This document shows, piece by piece, positions 20,713 through 33,000 of a stretch of DNA of 64,000 nucleotides. Position numbers and translations under genes: made by a program. The number at the start of each line of letters is the position of its first letter. Positions within the stretch are counted from its first letter, which is position 1. The notes beneath the pieces are model-generated. The model saw only the letters and a list, made by a program, of their open reading frames with translations. It was not told the origin of the DNA and did no database searches. Location: contig ML976989.1 in the NCBI GenBank assembly GCA_010015675.1, positions 1,098,314-1,162,313 on the forward strand. Reading direction: 5' to 3'. This stretch comes from Byssothecium circinans. Taxonomy: Eukaryota; Ascomycota; Dothideomycetes; Pleosporales; Massarinaceae.

Positions 20713-22517
20713 TCACTCCCTCACCCACTCCGACTCTAGACTCTTGCTCATATACGGCCCATCCAGCCAATACCCCAATTTAGCATAATAACTCCTCACC
20801 CCAACCCCAGAAATAACACTAATCTTCGCACTCCCATGCTCCTCCCTCGCAATCCGCTCCGCCTCCTCCATCAACAACGTCCCATACCCCTGATGCTGGA
20901 ACTTCTTCGGATCCCTCGCATGCACCGGCACCGCGGAGCCATAGACATGCAACTCACGCACCAAACTCGTCGGCTGGCCCGTGAGTTCCGGGCGGAAGGT
21001 ATGTTCCGCCGAGCACTGGCGCAGCCGCAGGAGGGCGATCAGGATATCCTGTTTGGGATCTTCGTACGCGAGGAAGGTTTCCCAGCCGCCGTTTGCGGTG
21101 TAGTCGCGGCGCACGAGCTCGACCTGGTCGGGGCGGATCTTGTGTTTTACTTCGTTGATGCCGACTTCGCGCGTGCGGACGTCGCGACACGAGGTGCCGA
21201 AGTCTTTCATGCGTGCGAGGGCGAGTTCGCGGAGGTTGCCGTTCTCGACGCCCGAGGTGACGAGCGGCATGGGGATGTCGCGTTGGACGCGGTAGATGCG
21301 CGTCCAGGGCGGGACGAGGGCGAGGATGCGGGCTACGAGGTCGATGAGTGCGTTGGGCGTGTAGTTCTTGTATCGGCCGGTTCGCCAGAGCTCGTAGAGA
21401 CCTGTCCCGCGGATGACGAGGGTGGGGTAGATTTTCAGGCCGTCGGTGCGGAAGTCCGGGTTGGAGAAGTATTCGACGAATTGGTCGAGGTCGCGTTCCA
21501 TGCCGACGTTGGGCAGGTCGGGCATCATGTGCGAGACGACTTTGAAGCCGGCGTCTTTTGCGAGACAGAAGGTTTTGGCGACGGCGGCGACGGTGTGCCC
21601 GCGGTTCGTGTCGCGGGCTACGTCTTCGTAGAGGGATTGCACGCCGATTTCGAGGCGTGTGCAGCCGTAGCGGAGCATCGATGAGAGATGTTGGTCGAGA
21701 CAGTAGTCTGGCCGCGTTTCGATGGTGATGCCTACGCATTTGATCCCGCTGAGTTCACCCGCGGCAACGGCTTCGTCTACGTTGGTCGTCTGGTATCCCG
21801 AGAGCGCGTTGTGGAGCTGTGAGATGAATTCATCGCGGTAGGATTCGGGGAGCGACATGAAGGTTCCGCCCATGATGATGTACTCTACCTTGTCGACGGA
21901 GTGGCCGAGCGACTTGATCTGATCCACACGGCCACGTGCTTGCTCATAAGGGTCGTAGCGGGCACGGATGGCGCGCATGGAAGTTGGTTCGTAGCCTGTA
22001 TAGGACTGTGTTGAGTATTCGAAGTCGGAGTCTGGGCCGCCGGGACAATAGACGCATATGTTGCCAGTGTAGGAGATGTGTGGGCAGCGGTGCGGTTTGC
22101 ACATTACTGCTACTACTGCTATGCCTGAGGAAGTCCCTGTGCACTTGTTAGTATTCACTCTTCACTAAACCGTTTCGTCCACGTGATATCGAATGCTAAC
22201 ATTGAATACATACGGATGGGTTTCGCGATCAACTTGGGTAAGATATATTTCTTATAATGCTCCGGAACCGCTGCAATGATCGCCGTAAGCGGTGGTTGAC
22301 TCTTCAGATAATGTTTCTTCGACATTTGGCCCCTCAGATGGTTCAAGTTTAGATCCTTCTTCGGCTTGCTACCATCGGCTTGTGCTTCGTAGTCTTGGAT
22401 GAGCGCTGAGGCAATATCTGCGCATGCGCGCATGTAGCGTTCGTTTTCGGGCGGGAGTTTGACATTTTTGGGGAGACGATTCTTCGTCCGCGTTTCGGTG
22501 AGTGTGAGGGTTGCCAT
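20713..22517 (-). CDS. ELP3: Elongator complex protein 3 (tRNA uridine-34 modifying enzyme)
   Basis: Exons 22517-22214 and 22136-20713 give 575 residues, typical for Elp3. The 77-base intron (GTATGT...CTAAC...CACAG) joins AKPIR to [11 protein letters not shown]. The radical SAM domain has the Elp3 cysteine motif [14 protein letters not shown] (C-x9-C-x2-C) and GGTFMSLP, then TIETRPDYC and [13 protein letters not shown]. The C-terminal GNAT acetyltransferase domain shows [16 protein letters not shown] and a Tyr-rich end [15 protein letters not shown]. Elp3 makes the cm5U-type side chain at the wobble uridine of tRNAs, using acetyl-CoA and SAM, as the catalytic subunit of Elongator in the cytosol. 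All expected residues are present. Confidence 0.97.
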
Positions 22518-23202
22518 TGTCCACGGATCTTTATGTGTGAGGTCTGAGGCAATGTAGATGTTGGTGGAGAGTCATGGGTGGGGTGGCGCCGGGGAATTTT
22601 TGGGGTTAGATATTAGATCGCACTAGAAGGATCGGGTCTAGCGCCCTTATTGATCTCTCAAAGACCTTAATTCAAGATGAAGAGTTTAGTAGCATATAGA
22701 GCCCTTTGAGATGGCAGATTAGATATGATATACTTTCCCTAGGACATCTAGGTTTATTAGCGATTTCCAGAGTGCTGAATATATTGTCAAGTAGTCATGG
22801 AGAAATTAGCAATGGAAATCACCTTGACACTCCAGCATACTCTTGTAGAACTGCCGTCTAATTCAAAACTTTATACGTATAAGCATGTTATTTTCAACCC
22901 ACGAAATATTTCTACTTTCCCTAAATTAGGCGTTCTTCTACTTCCTCTACTTCTTCTACTTCCCAAGTGATGCACTGTGGCATGTCGCACGCGCCTACAT
23001 ACGAGCTGTGCGCAGTGACGACGACCAAACAACCCCGCGGGCTCTAACGTCAAGCAGTGAGCTTCCAGAAACCTCACCTCACCTCATTTGCATCCACCAC
23101 CAAAGAAAGCTACCCACACACTCACTTCCAGCCCACCACATCCATTTCCTCTGAATTTACCGCCTTCATTCGAACGGACTCCCCACTCCCCACCCGCCCA
23201 CC
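22518..23202. other. Divergent promoter region of ELP3 and GID9
   Basis: Separates ELP3 (minus) from the GID9 homolog (plus). The first half is AT-rich and the second half C-rich (CCACC/CACC stretches at about 23080-23200), as in many fungal 5' UTRs. No gene was seen. Confidence 0.45.
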
Positions 23203-24656
23203 ATGGCGGAGCTCACTACCACGAAGCTCAACGCAGAATCCCACCTCATCCTCGTACGCCCTCCCATCCACCCCTCACCACCCCTCACCACCAACCCCAC
23301 ACTAACCACCCCCCCAACCAGGACCAACCCCTCCTCCGCATGCCCTACGAACTCTCCCGCCGCAACCAAAAGACCGCCCAACGCTACCTCGAAAACAGCA
23401 CGAAAGACATCCTCACGCTCTCCACAAAAACCGCCAAGCAATCCCCCACGCTCGCCCCCTCCACCACGCTCGAAAACATCGACACCCTGATCTCCAAAAT
23501 GCAAGGCCTCAAGCGCAAAATCTCCACCCTGCACGACGAGGAGAAGCGGCTGCACAAATCGACCCGCGCGCGCCTGCAGCACCTGCAGGACCTGTACGAG
23601 GTGCAGAGCCTGGTGGACGTCAAGTACGATGAATGGAGCCGCGTGCGGCTCTCGCGCCTGCTCGTCGATTACCTCCTGCGCGAGGGGTATGAGGAGAGCG
23701 CGGCGCATCTGGCTATGAGTCAGGAGATTACCGAATTGGTGGATGTCGATGCGTTCGTTGCGTGTCATAGGATCGAGAAGAGCCTGAGGGAGGAATCGAA
23801 TACCGCGCTGGCGTTGAACTGGTGCAAGGAGAATGCCAAGGAGTTGAAGAAGTTGGGGAATGATTTCGAGTTGGAGTTGCGGTTGCAGCAGTATGTTGAG
23901 TTGGTGAGGCAGGGGCATGAGAGGGGGATTGGTGGCGGCGGGGACGATGTCGATATGGATGGTGATGGGATGAATGGGGTCAGTTTGGCGGTTGGGGGTG
24001 GGAGACAAGGTGGTGGAGAGCAGAAATTGGCCGAGGCGAGGGCGTATGCGAAGAAGTATTTGAGTCCGAGTGGGGATTTTGCGTCGTTGGGGCGGGCGGC
24101 GGGGTTGTTGGCGTATAGGCCGTGGGATGATGTGGAGCCATACGCGGTATGTCTCTTCTTTCTCACTCCAACTCCTCCTTGAAACCTATCTATTGAATTG
24201 CGGCTAATACATCTACAGTCTCTCTACTCATCCATTCGCTGGGACTACCTCGCTTCCCTCTTCCGCGCAACCCACCACATACTCTACTCACTCCCCCACC
24301 GCCCCCTCCTCCACATCGCCCTCTCAGCCGGCCTCTCCGCCCTCAAAACTCCCTCCTGCCACTCCGCCTACACCGCCTCCTCAGGCAACATAGCCACGGC
24401 CACAACCTCTGTCTGCCCCATCTGCAGCACCGAGCTCAACGATCTCGCCCGCAACGTTCCCTACGCGCACCACACGAAGAGTATTGTCGAGGCCGATCCC
24501 GTGGTGCTTCCGAATGGGAGGATTTACGGCAAGCAGCGGCTGAAGACGCTGAATGAGGGGTTGGGGGTGGAGAAGGGGTGGGTTCGCGATCCGGTGGAGG
24601 GGTTGGGCGGGCAGAAGTGGGCGGAGAGTGAGGTTTCAAAGGTTTATATTTCGTAG
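23203..24656 (+). CDS. FYV10: GID/CTLH ubiquitin ligase subunit GID9 (FYV10/MAEA homolog)
   Basis: Exons 23203-23253, 23322-24146 and 24219-24656 give 437 residues. The joins LIL/DQPLLRMPYE and VEPYA/SLYSSIRW restore a full protein. A coiled-coil N-terminal part is followed by the LisH-like segment RLSRLLVDYLLREGYEESA, the CTLH region (VDAFVACHRIEKSL, ALNWCKENAKELKKL, FELELRLQQYVEL) and CRA (EARAYAKKYL, LGRAAGLLAY). The C-terminus is the Gid-type RING: CPICSTELNDLARNVPYAHH. In yeast Gid9 pairs with Gid2 in the GID E3 ligase that removes gluconeogenic enzymes when glucose returns. An Asp/Gly-rich insert at about 24,000 bp (GGGGDDVDMDGDGMNG) is unusual but lies in a variable loop. Confidence 0.95.
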
Positions 24657-25206
24657 CGGGGACGAGGTGATGGAATGGAATGGGGGTTTGATTGTTTCTA
24701 CCTGTATGAATACAAGGTGCATAGCGTGGCGTTGGTGGTGCATGGAGCGGGTTGTTCTGTGTAATACTATCCGGGTGTTTACAAGGGTGCTACTATGATA
24801 GTATGGTCCCAATGGCTCTGACCTAAGGAGACCATTTCCGCGTCTCCCGAAAGCAAAGAGTCTTCCCTGTGCCTTGCTTGATCCATTCGTTGGAGAGAGA
24901 GGTGGTGTCCATACCGTTGTCTACGAATCATAATTTAATCGTGACGGCGCTTCCAACCACGGAGGAGTCCCCACGCTGCTCAAGCAGTGCTGGCCACGGA
25001 TCCTACCGTTACAGAGACTTCTCCACTATATAAGAGGATCGGGTACCAGATGATTTTGAAGGCGTTCATGCCCATGCTTTTGTTAGAGGTAAGACTCGCT
25101 CGCTCACCGTCCACTCAGCCCATTGACGACATCTCTGGCGGTGTGAGATGTGAGATAAGTTATCCCGGCTCGGTCTCGTGGTTCATATCGCATAGCATCG
25201 GTTCCT
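24657..25206. other. Convergent spacer
   Basis: 3' regions of GID9 (plus) and the rRNA methyltransferase gene (minus). No coding signal or RNA gene was recognised. Confidence 0.45.
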
Positions 25207-26268
25207 TCAATCGCCCTCGTCCTCACTATTCTCACTCGCACTCCCGCTATCCCCCCTCCCTCTCCTCCCCTTCCCCTTCTTCTTCCTTTTCTCTACCCCC
25301 TCCCCACCACCGCCACCATCCGCCACCTTCTCAAAAACATACAACCTCGCCGCCCTCTCCTCACCCCTCCACCCACCCCCGCCCTCCAGCGTCCCCACAG
25401 TCCTAACATGCGCATACCCCGGATACTCCCCCCATTCAAACCTCCAACTCCCCACGACCTTCAACCCGACATGCCTCGCCAAGTTCCTTATACACCAGAG
25501 CTCATACGCCTCGCCCTCGAACAGCGCGACGACGACTTTCCCGCCGGTTTTGAGAAACGGCGCGGGCGCTGCACGCGGCGGGGTTTTACGTTTAGCGGGC
25601 GAGGAGGAGGGGGAGAGACAGGCAGTGAAGAAAGAGATAAGGAGGGCTTGGTTGGCGCGCGCTTGACGGTTGACATCTGTAGTTAAACCGCCCGTGTGCG
25701 GGAACATGAAGGCTATGGTGTCCCAACCACCCTCTCCCCCTTTCCCCCCTCCATCCCCGTCGTCTCCCCCAGCACCCGCACGCAAACCCTTATACCCCCC
25801 CAACTTCCCCGCATCCACCCCATAAAACAAGGGTACCGCCGGCGTCAACCCGCTCAACTCCTTCTCCACAGCCTCGAAAGACGGATACTTCCGTCGCACC
25901 TCGGCCTCGCTGTCGTAGCTGGTGGCCGTTACGTTGGCGCAGCCGTGCGAGACGACGAGGCTGCGCGTGAAGCTGAAGTCGCCTTCGCCGACGAGGAGGA
26001 TCTTGTCGTAGACGCCGAAGGGCATGGGGGGTTTTTGGGAGGCTTGCGTGTGGGGTTTTGGTGCTGGTGCTGGGGTTGGTTTGGAAGGGGTGGTCGTCGC
26101 GGTGGGATTGGGGTTGTGCTTGTGCTTTTTCGACGGTGCGTGTGGGGTTGTCGACGGCGGTTTTGTGGTGGTGGATTGGGATTTGGTTTTTCGGCGCGCG
26201 GCGGCTATTTTGCGCGCAGAGTCGCGTTTGAGTTCGCGGCGGTGTTTCTTCGTTTTGGTTTTGGACAT
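25207..26268 (-). CDS. BMT5: 25S rRNA uridine-N3 methyltransferase-like protein (BMT5, DUF2431)
   Basis: Single-exon protein of 353 residues. A Lys/Arg-rich, Thr/Pro-rich N-terminal 80 residues suggest nucleolar targeting. The Rossmann-like DUF2431 domain starts at FGVYDKILLVGEGDFSFTRS (SAM-binding loop at about 93-101), then ATSYDSEAEVRRKYP, then FMFPHTGGLTTDVNRQ and RANQALLISFF, a block diagnostic for this family, and GGKVVVALFEGEAYELW. The C-terminal tail is Gly/Lys-rich and ends in an acidic Ser-Glu-Asp stretch. Yeast Bmt5 makes m3U2634 in 25S rRNA. The central Gly/Asp-rich loop (AGAGGDDGDGGGKGGEGG) is a low-complexity expansion. Confidence 0.92.
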   Translation of the reverse strand: MSKTKTKKHRRELKRDSARKIAAARRKTKSQSTTTKPPSTTPHAPSKKHKHNPNPTATTTPSKPTPAPAPKPHTQASQKPPMPFGVYDKILLVGEGDFSFTRSLVVSHGCANVTATSYDSEAEVRRKYPSFEAVEKELSGLTPAVPLFYGVDAGKLGGYKGLRAGAGGDDGDGGGKGGEGGWDTIAFMFPHTGGLTTDVNRQARANQALLISFFTACLSPSSSPAKRKTPPRAAPAPFLKTGGKVVVALFEGEAYELWCIRNLARHVGLKVVGSWRFEWGEYPGYAHVRTVGTLEGGGGWRGEERAARLYVFEKVADGGGGGEGVEKRKKKGKGRRGRGDSGSASENSEDEGD

Positions 26269-26592
26269 TGTGGTGAGCGGAGTGTTGTTGGTAGTTGTTG
26301 AGGGATCGCGGAGGTCATCGTTAAGTCGCGGGGAGATCTGGAAAAGTTTGGAGCTTGGACCAACTTCATTATCGCTGCATGGTTTGGGCGAGATGGAAGC
26401 ATGTGAAGATCTCCTTCAATGCAGACAGGCTAACATTGCTCTAAATGACTAAATGTACAATTGGACCGGGGATCGGACTAGAAACAAGAGCTCTTCTGTC
26501 CACATCGCGCAGTCATCAGGCTACCTCCCTTGTCCAAAAACATGCCCACGCTCTAAACACATGAGAACCAAAAGGAAATCACAGAGCGCTCT

Positions 26593-27886
26593 CTAAATCA
26601 AGTCCCGCTTCACAAATTGATCGTACAGAGTCTTTCCAAGCGCTGCAGGCGATCGCTCTACAACCACACCGGCCGCCTCCAGTGCGTTAATCTTCGAATT
26701 GGCGTCGCCCTTGCCACCGCTCACAATGGCTCCAGCATGTCCCATTCTCCTGCCGGGCGGCGCAGAGATACCTGCAATGAAGCTGACGACGGGCTTGTTG
26801 GCAGTGTTATACTCCTTGAGGAAGTCGGCGGCATCTTCTTCCGCGGAGCCACCAATTTCGCCAATCATGATAATGCCGTCCGTCTCTTCATCCTCGAGGA
26901 ACACCTTCAGGCAGTCGATGAAGTTGGTGCCGGAGAAGGGGTCACCGCCGATACCGACGACGAGGGATTGGCCGAGGCCGGCTTGTGTGGTTTGGTTCAC
27001 AGCTTCGTAGGTGAGGGTTCCGGAGCGGGAGACGATACCGACGCGGCCACGCTTGTGGATGAAGCCAGGCATGATGCCGATTTTGCATTGACCCTGAAGG
27101 AATTAGACGTGAAAAGATGGGGGTGAGGGGAGGCGTACGGGAGCAATGATACCGGGGCAGTTGGGACCGACCATGCGAGTCTTGCCCTGCGACTTGAGCA
27201 TATCCGTGATGCGAACCATGTCTATCCAATCAGTACATTGCCTTCCCATCGCTTTTCAAACCCAACATACCGTGTTGCGGGATGCCTTCCGTGATCCTGC
27301 GGGTTGTAAGCCTCCAATCACACCAAAAACATAGTGATCACTTACGTTACGATCAACGGAATCTCAGCCTTGATAGCTTCTTCGATACTCGCCGCGGCGA
27401 CCGGAGGACTGCGCAACTCATCAGCACACCACCCCCCATTATCGCGTATAGAGCGCCTTACGGAACGAAGATAGCAGATGCCGTAGCCCCCGTCTGCTTG
27501 ATCGCATCCTCTACACTCGCAAACACGGGCTTGCCCAAGTGCTCCGAGCCCGCCTTCTTCGGATTCGTCCCGCCGACAACATTCGTGCCTATCAACATGT
27601 CAATTGCCATCCTCATGCCCTATCCCTCCATCGGCGCGCATACCGTACTCGATCGCCTGCTGGGCATGGAACCTGTGAATCCGTCAATCCCCATCATTAT
27701 GCCCAATTGCAAAGTATGCACTCACGTTCCCTGCCGTCCTGTGAAGCCCTGGAAGAGCACCTTTGTATCGCTGTTGATGCGGAGGTTCTTGATTGTGTTC
27801 GCGTACGGGGACGAGCTCGTCGCATACTGCCGCGTCGCAGCTGCTTTTGAGAGCGCGGAGCTCAGCGGTCGTCGGAGGGCCTGCAT
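26593..27886 (-). CDS. LSC1: Succinyl-CoA ligase alpha subunit, mitochondrial
   Basis: Seven exons: 27886-27726, 27672-27644, 27588-27462, 27408-27346, 27296-27271, 27221-27139 and 27093-26593. They sum to 990 bases, giving 329 residues, the normal size. The N-terminus [14 protein letters not shown]...RQYATSS looks like a mitochondrial presequence. Then come the CoA-binding fold ([27 protein letters not shown]) and the ligase domain ([30 protein letters not shown]). The active-site His that is phosphorylated lies in [12 protein letters not shown]. The enzyme makes ATP or GTP from succinyl-CoA in the citric acid cycle, together with a beta subunit not in this window. Two exons are only 29 and 26 bases long. 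Confidence 0.96.
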
Positions 27887-28511
27887 CGTGACAAGATGTA
27901 TATTGTCACGAAGGCAAGCTTTATATAGGAAGGAAATGTGGATGGAGGGATGCGCTGATGAGGAGTCGGCTATTGGGCGGAGATGGGAGGGCTGCAGTAC
28001 GGCAGCTGCTTCCCCGTTGCTCTTCGGAATTGTCTTGGCTGAGCAGTGACAATCTAAAACTTTCGCGACAAGGCCAAGAGCCCGACTTTGAGAAAATGCC
28101 TCGTTGAAGAACACCTCTTTATTGAATCTTGTATGTCATATATCTGATTATCATCTCTACCGATTGTTGAATTTCAATTCCACACGTGACAAGGCCTTTC
28201 ACATGCAAGTATCGAGCTGCTACAGCACATCTACATTGATAATCGCATCCGATTCTATCACTGTCATTTTCCAAAAACCGTAGTCTAAGAACTCCTCTAG
28301 GACCCAATGCATCATGAACGCACGCATAATCCAGGTGCCTCCTCTACCCACATGCATATGCAGAAAAGACACTGAAGCAGGCCGCTGAGGGGCCGCTGAC
28401 TCCTGGCCTCCGGCGTACGCGTCCAGATTCTGCATCTAGATATCGCTTTTAGGTTTATACCCTCATCCCGCTCATCAAGGATTCATGCAGTCCGCCGACG
28501 TAACTTGCCCC
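27887..28511. other. Spacer between LSC1 and ARB1
   Basis: Upstream region of LSC1 and downstream region of ARB1, both on the minus strand. Small open frames have no motif. Confidence 0.45.
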
Positions 28512-30463
28512 TTAAATTGCACCTGCAGCGTGCATCTTCTTCGAGAGATGCTTCTTGTAGTCACCAATGTTGCCGTCCCATCGTCGCACCGTCTTGTGTT
28601 CGCAGACCATGATGTCCTTGGCAATCTTGTCGAGCAATCTACATTCGTCAGTGTAAAGTTCATGCCTGCGAAGATTGGGTGACTTACCGGAAATCGTGAG
28701 AAACAACAACAACACCGCCGCTGAAAGCGTTGATAGCGTCGGCCAAACTGTCAATAGTAGGGATATCCAGACCGTTGGTAGGCTCGTCAAGCAACAACAT
28801 GTTGGGGCTCTCGATGGCCAACAGGGCGAAAACGATACGGCTCTTCTGGCCTTCAGATAGCGTAGCCATCTTGGCAGTCTGGGAATCACCACTCAGGCCG
28901 TATTTGCCGAGCTGTTGCCGCCAGTACTGGTAGTCTTGGGACGTGCTGGCGTACTTGTCACGAACAAAGTCGAGAGCGGACTTGGTGAGGTCGAGCGATT
29001 CGGCAGAGTGCTGAGTGTACATTCCGAGCTTCAAGTGAGTGTGACGAGAGACACTACCCTTGGTTGGCGAGAGCTGACCAGTGAAGATGCGGAGCAGCGT
29101 GGACTTGCCAACACCGTTGGGTCCTACAAGTGCAGTTCGCGAGTCCATGTCGACACCGAAATCCAAGTTCTCGTACAGATTATCCTTGGGGTTACCAGAG
29201 TAGGAGAAGGTCACATCATCGAGCGACAGCACCGGCGGGGGTAGCTTCTCGACATCGGCGAAACGGAAGGTGAAGACGCGGTCTGGTACGACAGGCTCGA
29301 TAAAGCCGTCCGCCTCCATCTTGTCCAGGATCTTTTGACGAGACTTGGCCTGTCGGACCAAGTTGGCGTAGGTACCGGCGGAAGCGATGAACTTCTTGAT
29401 GTGCTTGATCTCGTCCTGCTGCTTCTCGTACGCCTTCATCTGGTTGACCTCCTGCTCCGTGCGCGTCTTCATGTACGTGTCGTAGTTACCGCCATAGTAG
29501 ATGAGCTGCTTCATGCGCATGTCGATCATGTTGGTGCAGACGCCGTTCAGGAAGTCCATGGAGTGAGAGACGAGAATCAGCGTGCGGTCCCACTTCTTCA
29601 TGTACTCCTCCAGCCACACGCAAGCCTCCAGGTCCAAATGGGCAGTCGGGTCATCCAGCAAGAGCAGGGACGGCTTGACGAACAGAGCCTTGGCGAGAGC
29701 GACGCGCATCTTCCAGCCACCAGACATGTCCTTGGTCTTCTTGTGAATGGTGACCTTGTTGAAGCCCAGGCCCGTCAGGATGAGCGATGCGCGGGTGTGG
29801 AAGGTGGAGGGGTCCATGCCTTCTTGACGCTGGAAAATGTTAGCTGTGATATTCGCGGGGCGCAATGCCGGCACATACCTCGTAGATCTCCTCCAGCAGC
29901 GGGCTATCGGGGCCATCCCTCTCGAGAATGTCTTCAGCGAGCTTCTCCAGACGGGCGAGCTCGTTCTCAGCCTCCCTTACGACCCACTCCAAGGCGCCCA
30001 GCTCAGTGGCAGGGGCGCCCTTGTCCAGCAGGTAGATGTCGATGTGCTCGGGGAACGGGAATTCGCGCTTGTCGATGGCCTTGAGCAGCGTCGACTTGCC
30101 GCAGCCGTTCTCGCCCAACAAACCATATCGGCGACCGTAGTTGACCTCGAGCGTGGTGTCGTTGAAGAGGACGCGGCCGTGGAACACGAGGGAGGCGGAA
30201 GTGATCTTGACATCGCGGGAGGCTTCGAGGGAGGAGAGCACACCGGTGGTGACGCGATCCGACAGACCGTGCTTGTCTTCCTGCAGAGTGAGCTTCTTGA
30301 CCTCCTCATTCATCTCCAGATCCTCGTCGCCGTTCACGGACGACGCCTTGGATGCATTCTTTGATGCAGCGCGGGATGAGAGCTTGGAGGTGGCTGTCTT
30401 CTTGGGCTCCTTGCCGTCGGCGACGCGCTTGGCCTGGCGGGCGGCTTTTGATGCAGAGACCAT
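28512..30463 (-). CDS. ARB1: ABC-F ATPase ARB1 (ABCF2 homolog), ribosome biogenesis
   Basis: Exons 30463-29879, 29829-28688 and 28638-28512 give 617 residues. Joins are EEIYE/RQEGMD and [14 protein letters not shown] Lys/Ala/Ser-rich start is followed by two ATP-binding cassettes without membrane segments. Cassette 1 has GENGCGKST, the signature MSGGWKMR and [12 protein letters not shown]. Cassette 2 has GPNGVGKST, the signature LSEGQKSR and [12 protein letters not shown]. The linker [14 protein letters not shown] is typical of ABC-F proteins. Note DDPTAHLD in cassette 1: Asp stands in place of the usual catalytic Glu, while Glu is kept in cassette 2. Yeast Arb1 is an essential shuttling factor for 40S and 60S assembly. 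The ATG at 30463 is preferred over an upstream in-frame one. Confidence 0.95.
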
Positions 30464-31442
30464 GATGGTGGAGTTGGTGGTGTATGAGAAAAGTGGTGGA
30501 AGAGGAATCAAATTTCAGCGAGGCAGTAGTGGAGTACCGTCAGGCTGTGCCCCGCGCTGCGCTTACTATCGATAGGGCTCGAGGACTCGAGAACTCTCCA
30601 AATTTTCCGGAGAACGTCGAGACTCTTCTGCGAGAGTCGAGATGGGGTATCAAAAAGATGAAAGGCGAGAGATAGATAAGAAGAGGTCAGGAAGAGAATT
30701 TATATACGTGGTAGTAAGACACGCTTCTTCTACGGCCATTTTTTTGTTCGGTGGCGAGGCATGTGCCCAATCACAGCCCGCCTCAACATCATTCACCGAC
30801 ACCCATCTTGGCTTGCACATCCCTGCATTTAAAGTTTCTTATATATCTCGAGACGGACTCCATTCTCTATCGTCGTCTACGGTGCTTCTGGGGATCCGTT
30901 TGTGTCTATCACCATGTTCTCCCAACAGCGCTCCACTACGTCATAGGGTACAACGTAGCAGAGAATACACACCGGCCCTAGGCCACTTCCGGCTATTGCA
31001 TGTGATGTTACATGTGGTCGAATTAATTCGAATGAAGACAAGTATCGAGCATACCCTCCGTTTCTGACATATACTCGTCCCAAAATCTTGCTCAAGAAAG
31101 TTGAAACCTATCCTACTAGGGCGGCAGTAACGATGCAACGCCTCACAAGCATGACTGAACATCACTCGAATTAACACATTTTGAAGCAGCATCATGATGA
31201 TACTCTACCATTTCTATGTACTCGTTCCCTATCTATGATTCTATGAAAGTATCACTAGGGCACCTCCAATAACTTTCAGATTTAAAAACACCCCTTTTCC
31301 AAATATCAACACAAATGCTCCTGCAACCCAAGTATACCGGACCCTATCTAACCCACCCCACCCTTTCCAGTCTATGGTACAGGTAATGGTTCATGCCGCT
31401 CTCACACCACGTCGTATGGTATCGAATCGTGTCCGTCTTTGC
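30464..31442. other. Intergenic, no supported gene
   Basis: Promoter side of ARB1 and 3' side of the GT8-like gene. Several short open frames overlap with no motif. Two AT-rich patches occur near 30690 and 31200-31300. Confidence 0.45.
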
Positions 31443-33000
31443 TCAAACCCTTCGACGCTTATCAAACTCCCGTCCACAAACCTCCTATTTCACTCATTAG
31501 CCGAAACCCCCTGACATACAATCACGACCCAAGAAACTCACCAAACGCCGTCTCGTAAAATCCCCCCTCAACCACAAATACGCGTCGCGATCTCTGCAAT
31601 CCACCCCCTCCCCCTCAACACTCTTACACTTCGGCTGATGCGTCTCCAACAGCATCTCATTAGGCCTCACCCACGGCTTCGGAAGCGGCCACTCGCTCCA
31701 ATGCACATACCTCGTCTCCGCCAACTCCTTGGTCGCATTCCACACCTCATATTCATTGCCTAGGTAATTCGCATGCTCCGTCCAGCGAAACTCGCCGGTG
31801 AGTAACATGTATCTGCGGTGCGGAATGATGAGCGCGGATGTGTTGTAGATCTTGTCAATGATGTCCATGTCGAAACCCGAGTCTTCGTGCGTGGTGGTGA
31901 AGTTTTGGATGCGTGCGAATTCGGCGGTTGAGGGCTCGGCGACGACGACAACGGTGGTGAGTTGGATGGGATCGAGCCAGTATCCTCGGGCCATGGCGCA
32001 GGTGGCGGAGGGGAGGAAGAATAGCTCGTCCATGGTCTGGTTGACTTGGTGTTAGTGTATATTATTGTGTCGAAAGTTGGGTAATTATTCCACATTGCGA
32101 TGGAGAGAGAGGTGTTGTAAAAGCGGATGAAGTACTGTAGCTTCGGAATAGGGGTCGGCTTACCTTGAATAGTGAGCCATCAGAATCCAAGTGTATGACT
32201 CTCTTATACTGCGTCTGATTAAAAAGCAACAACTTCGTATAGCTATCTTGCCATGTAGAATCGCCGCGGTCATAACTCTGCACCTCGATGGGCACCAAGT
32301 TGACGCCATACTCATCTCTTGCCTGTGCGAGCTGCGCGCCTTCTGGAGACTGCGCGGACTCTTGGAAATCAGCTATCTCCCAGTCCTGCGGGTACAGCAT
32401 AACGAGGTCAGCTTTTGTGCCGAGACGGCGGAGAGATTCGAGCATCATGAGAGAATTGCAGAGGTAGGATGCATCGGTGACGTATTGGACGTAGGCAAAC
32501 TTCGACCATTCGATGGTATCTTGCCCATGATTTGAGCTCGTGAGCAATGGTCGTAACTCGGATGCTACTTCCGGGATTGCTGGGAGTCTAAGGCTTCCAT
32601 TTGAAGCGGGCGTGGTTACACTTGCTAGGGAAGTGGGCACTGGAAGCACGGTTCTGATCGCGGTGGGGCTGTTCATGACACCGACCTCCCCTGACACCGC
32701 GCTTGTAGGTACGCTCCATGTGCTCTTCATATGCTCTTCCTGTATCCCCTTCCCGCTGTTGCCTAGGTATGGTGTGCTATTCTTCAACTTTACATAGGCG
32801 TCGGTCGAGAATGTCGACAGCGTAACTTGGAGTACCACGAGTATCAAGCAGACCAAAAGAACCAGTCGTACGCGTCGGGATCGAAACAGGGCTGAGAGTC
32901 TATTCGGAAAGGTATCTGAGGAGCGGACCGGGCTTTCGCTACGCATTCTAGTCCACTCGGTGGCCATCGTAGTGTGGTTGCGCAACCGGAAAATGTCCAT
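31443..33000 (-). CDS. Type II membrane glycosyltransferase, GT8/glycogenin-like (GNT1-type)
   Basis: Exons 33000-32164, 32036-31542 and 31484-31443 give 457 residues. The last 42-base exon replaces a false tail: after the donor GTGAGT it restores RRRL/EVCGREF, the usual end of this fungal family. The first ATG (33000) or the one at 32967, which has the better context, precedes a single membrane anchor (LVLLVCLILVVLQVTL). A Ser/Thr/Pro stem follows, then the catalytic domain: KFAYVQYVTDASYLCNSLMM, the metal-binding DSD in RVIHLDSDG, and the LFFLPSATCAMARGYWL block. The layout is that of a Golgi alpha-N-acetylglucosaminyl or related transferase. The sugar specificity is not visible from sequence. 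Confidence 0.86.

Noticed and set aside
20836..21684. 282-codon plus-strand frame
   Set aside because: Lies fully antisense to the strongly conserved ELP3 coding region, and its composition is that of a shadow frame.
28915..30364. Long plus-strand frames opposite ARB1
   Set aside because: They mirror ARB1 codons and contain no motif.
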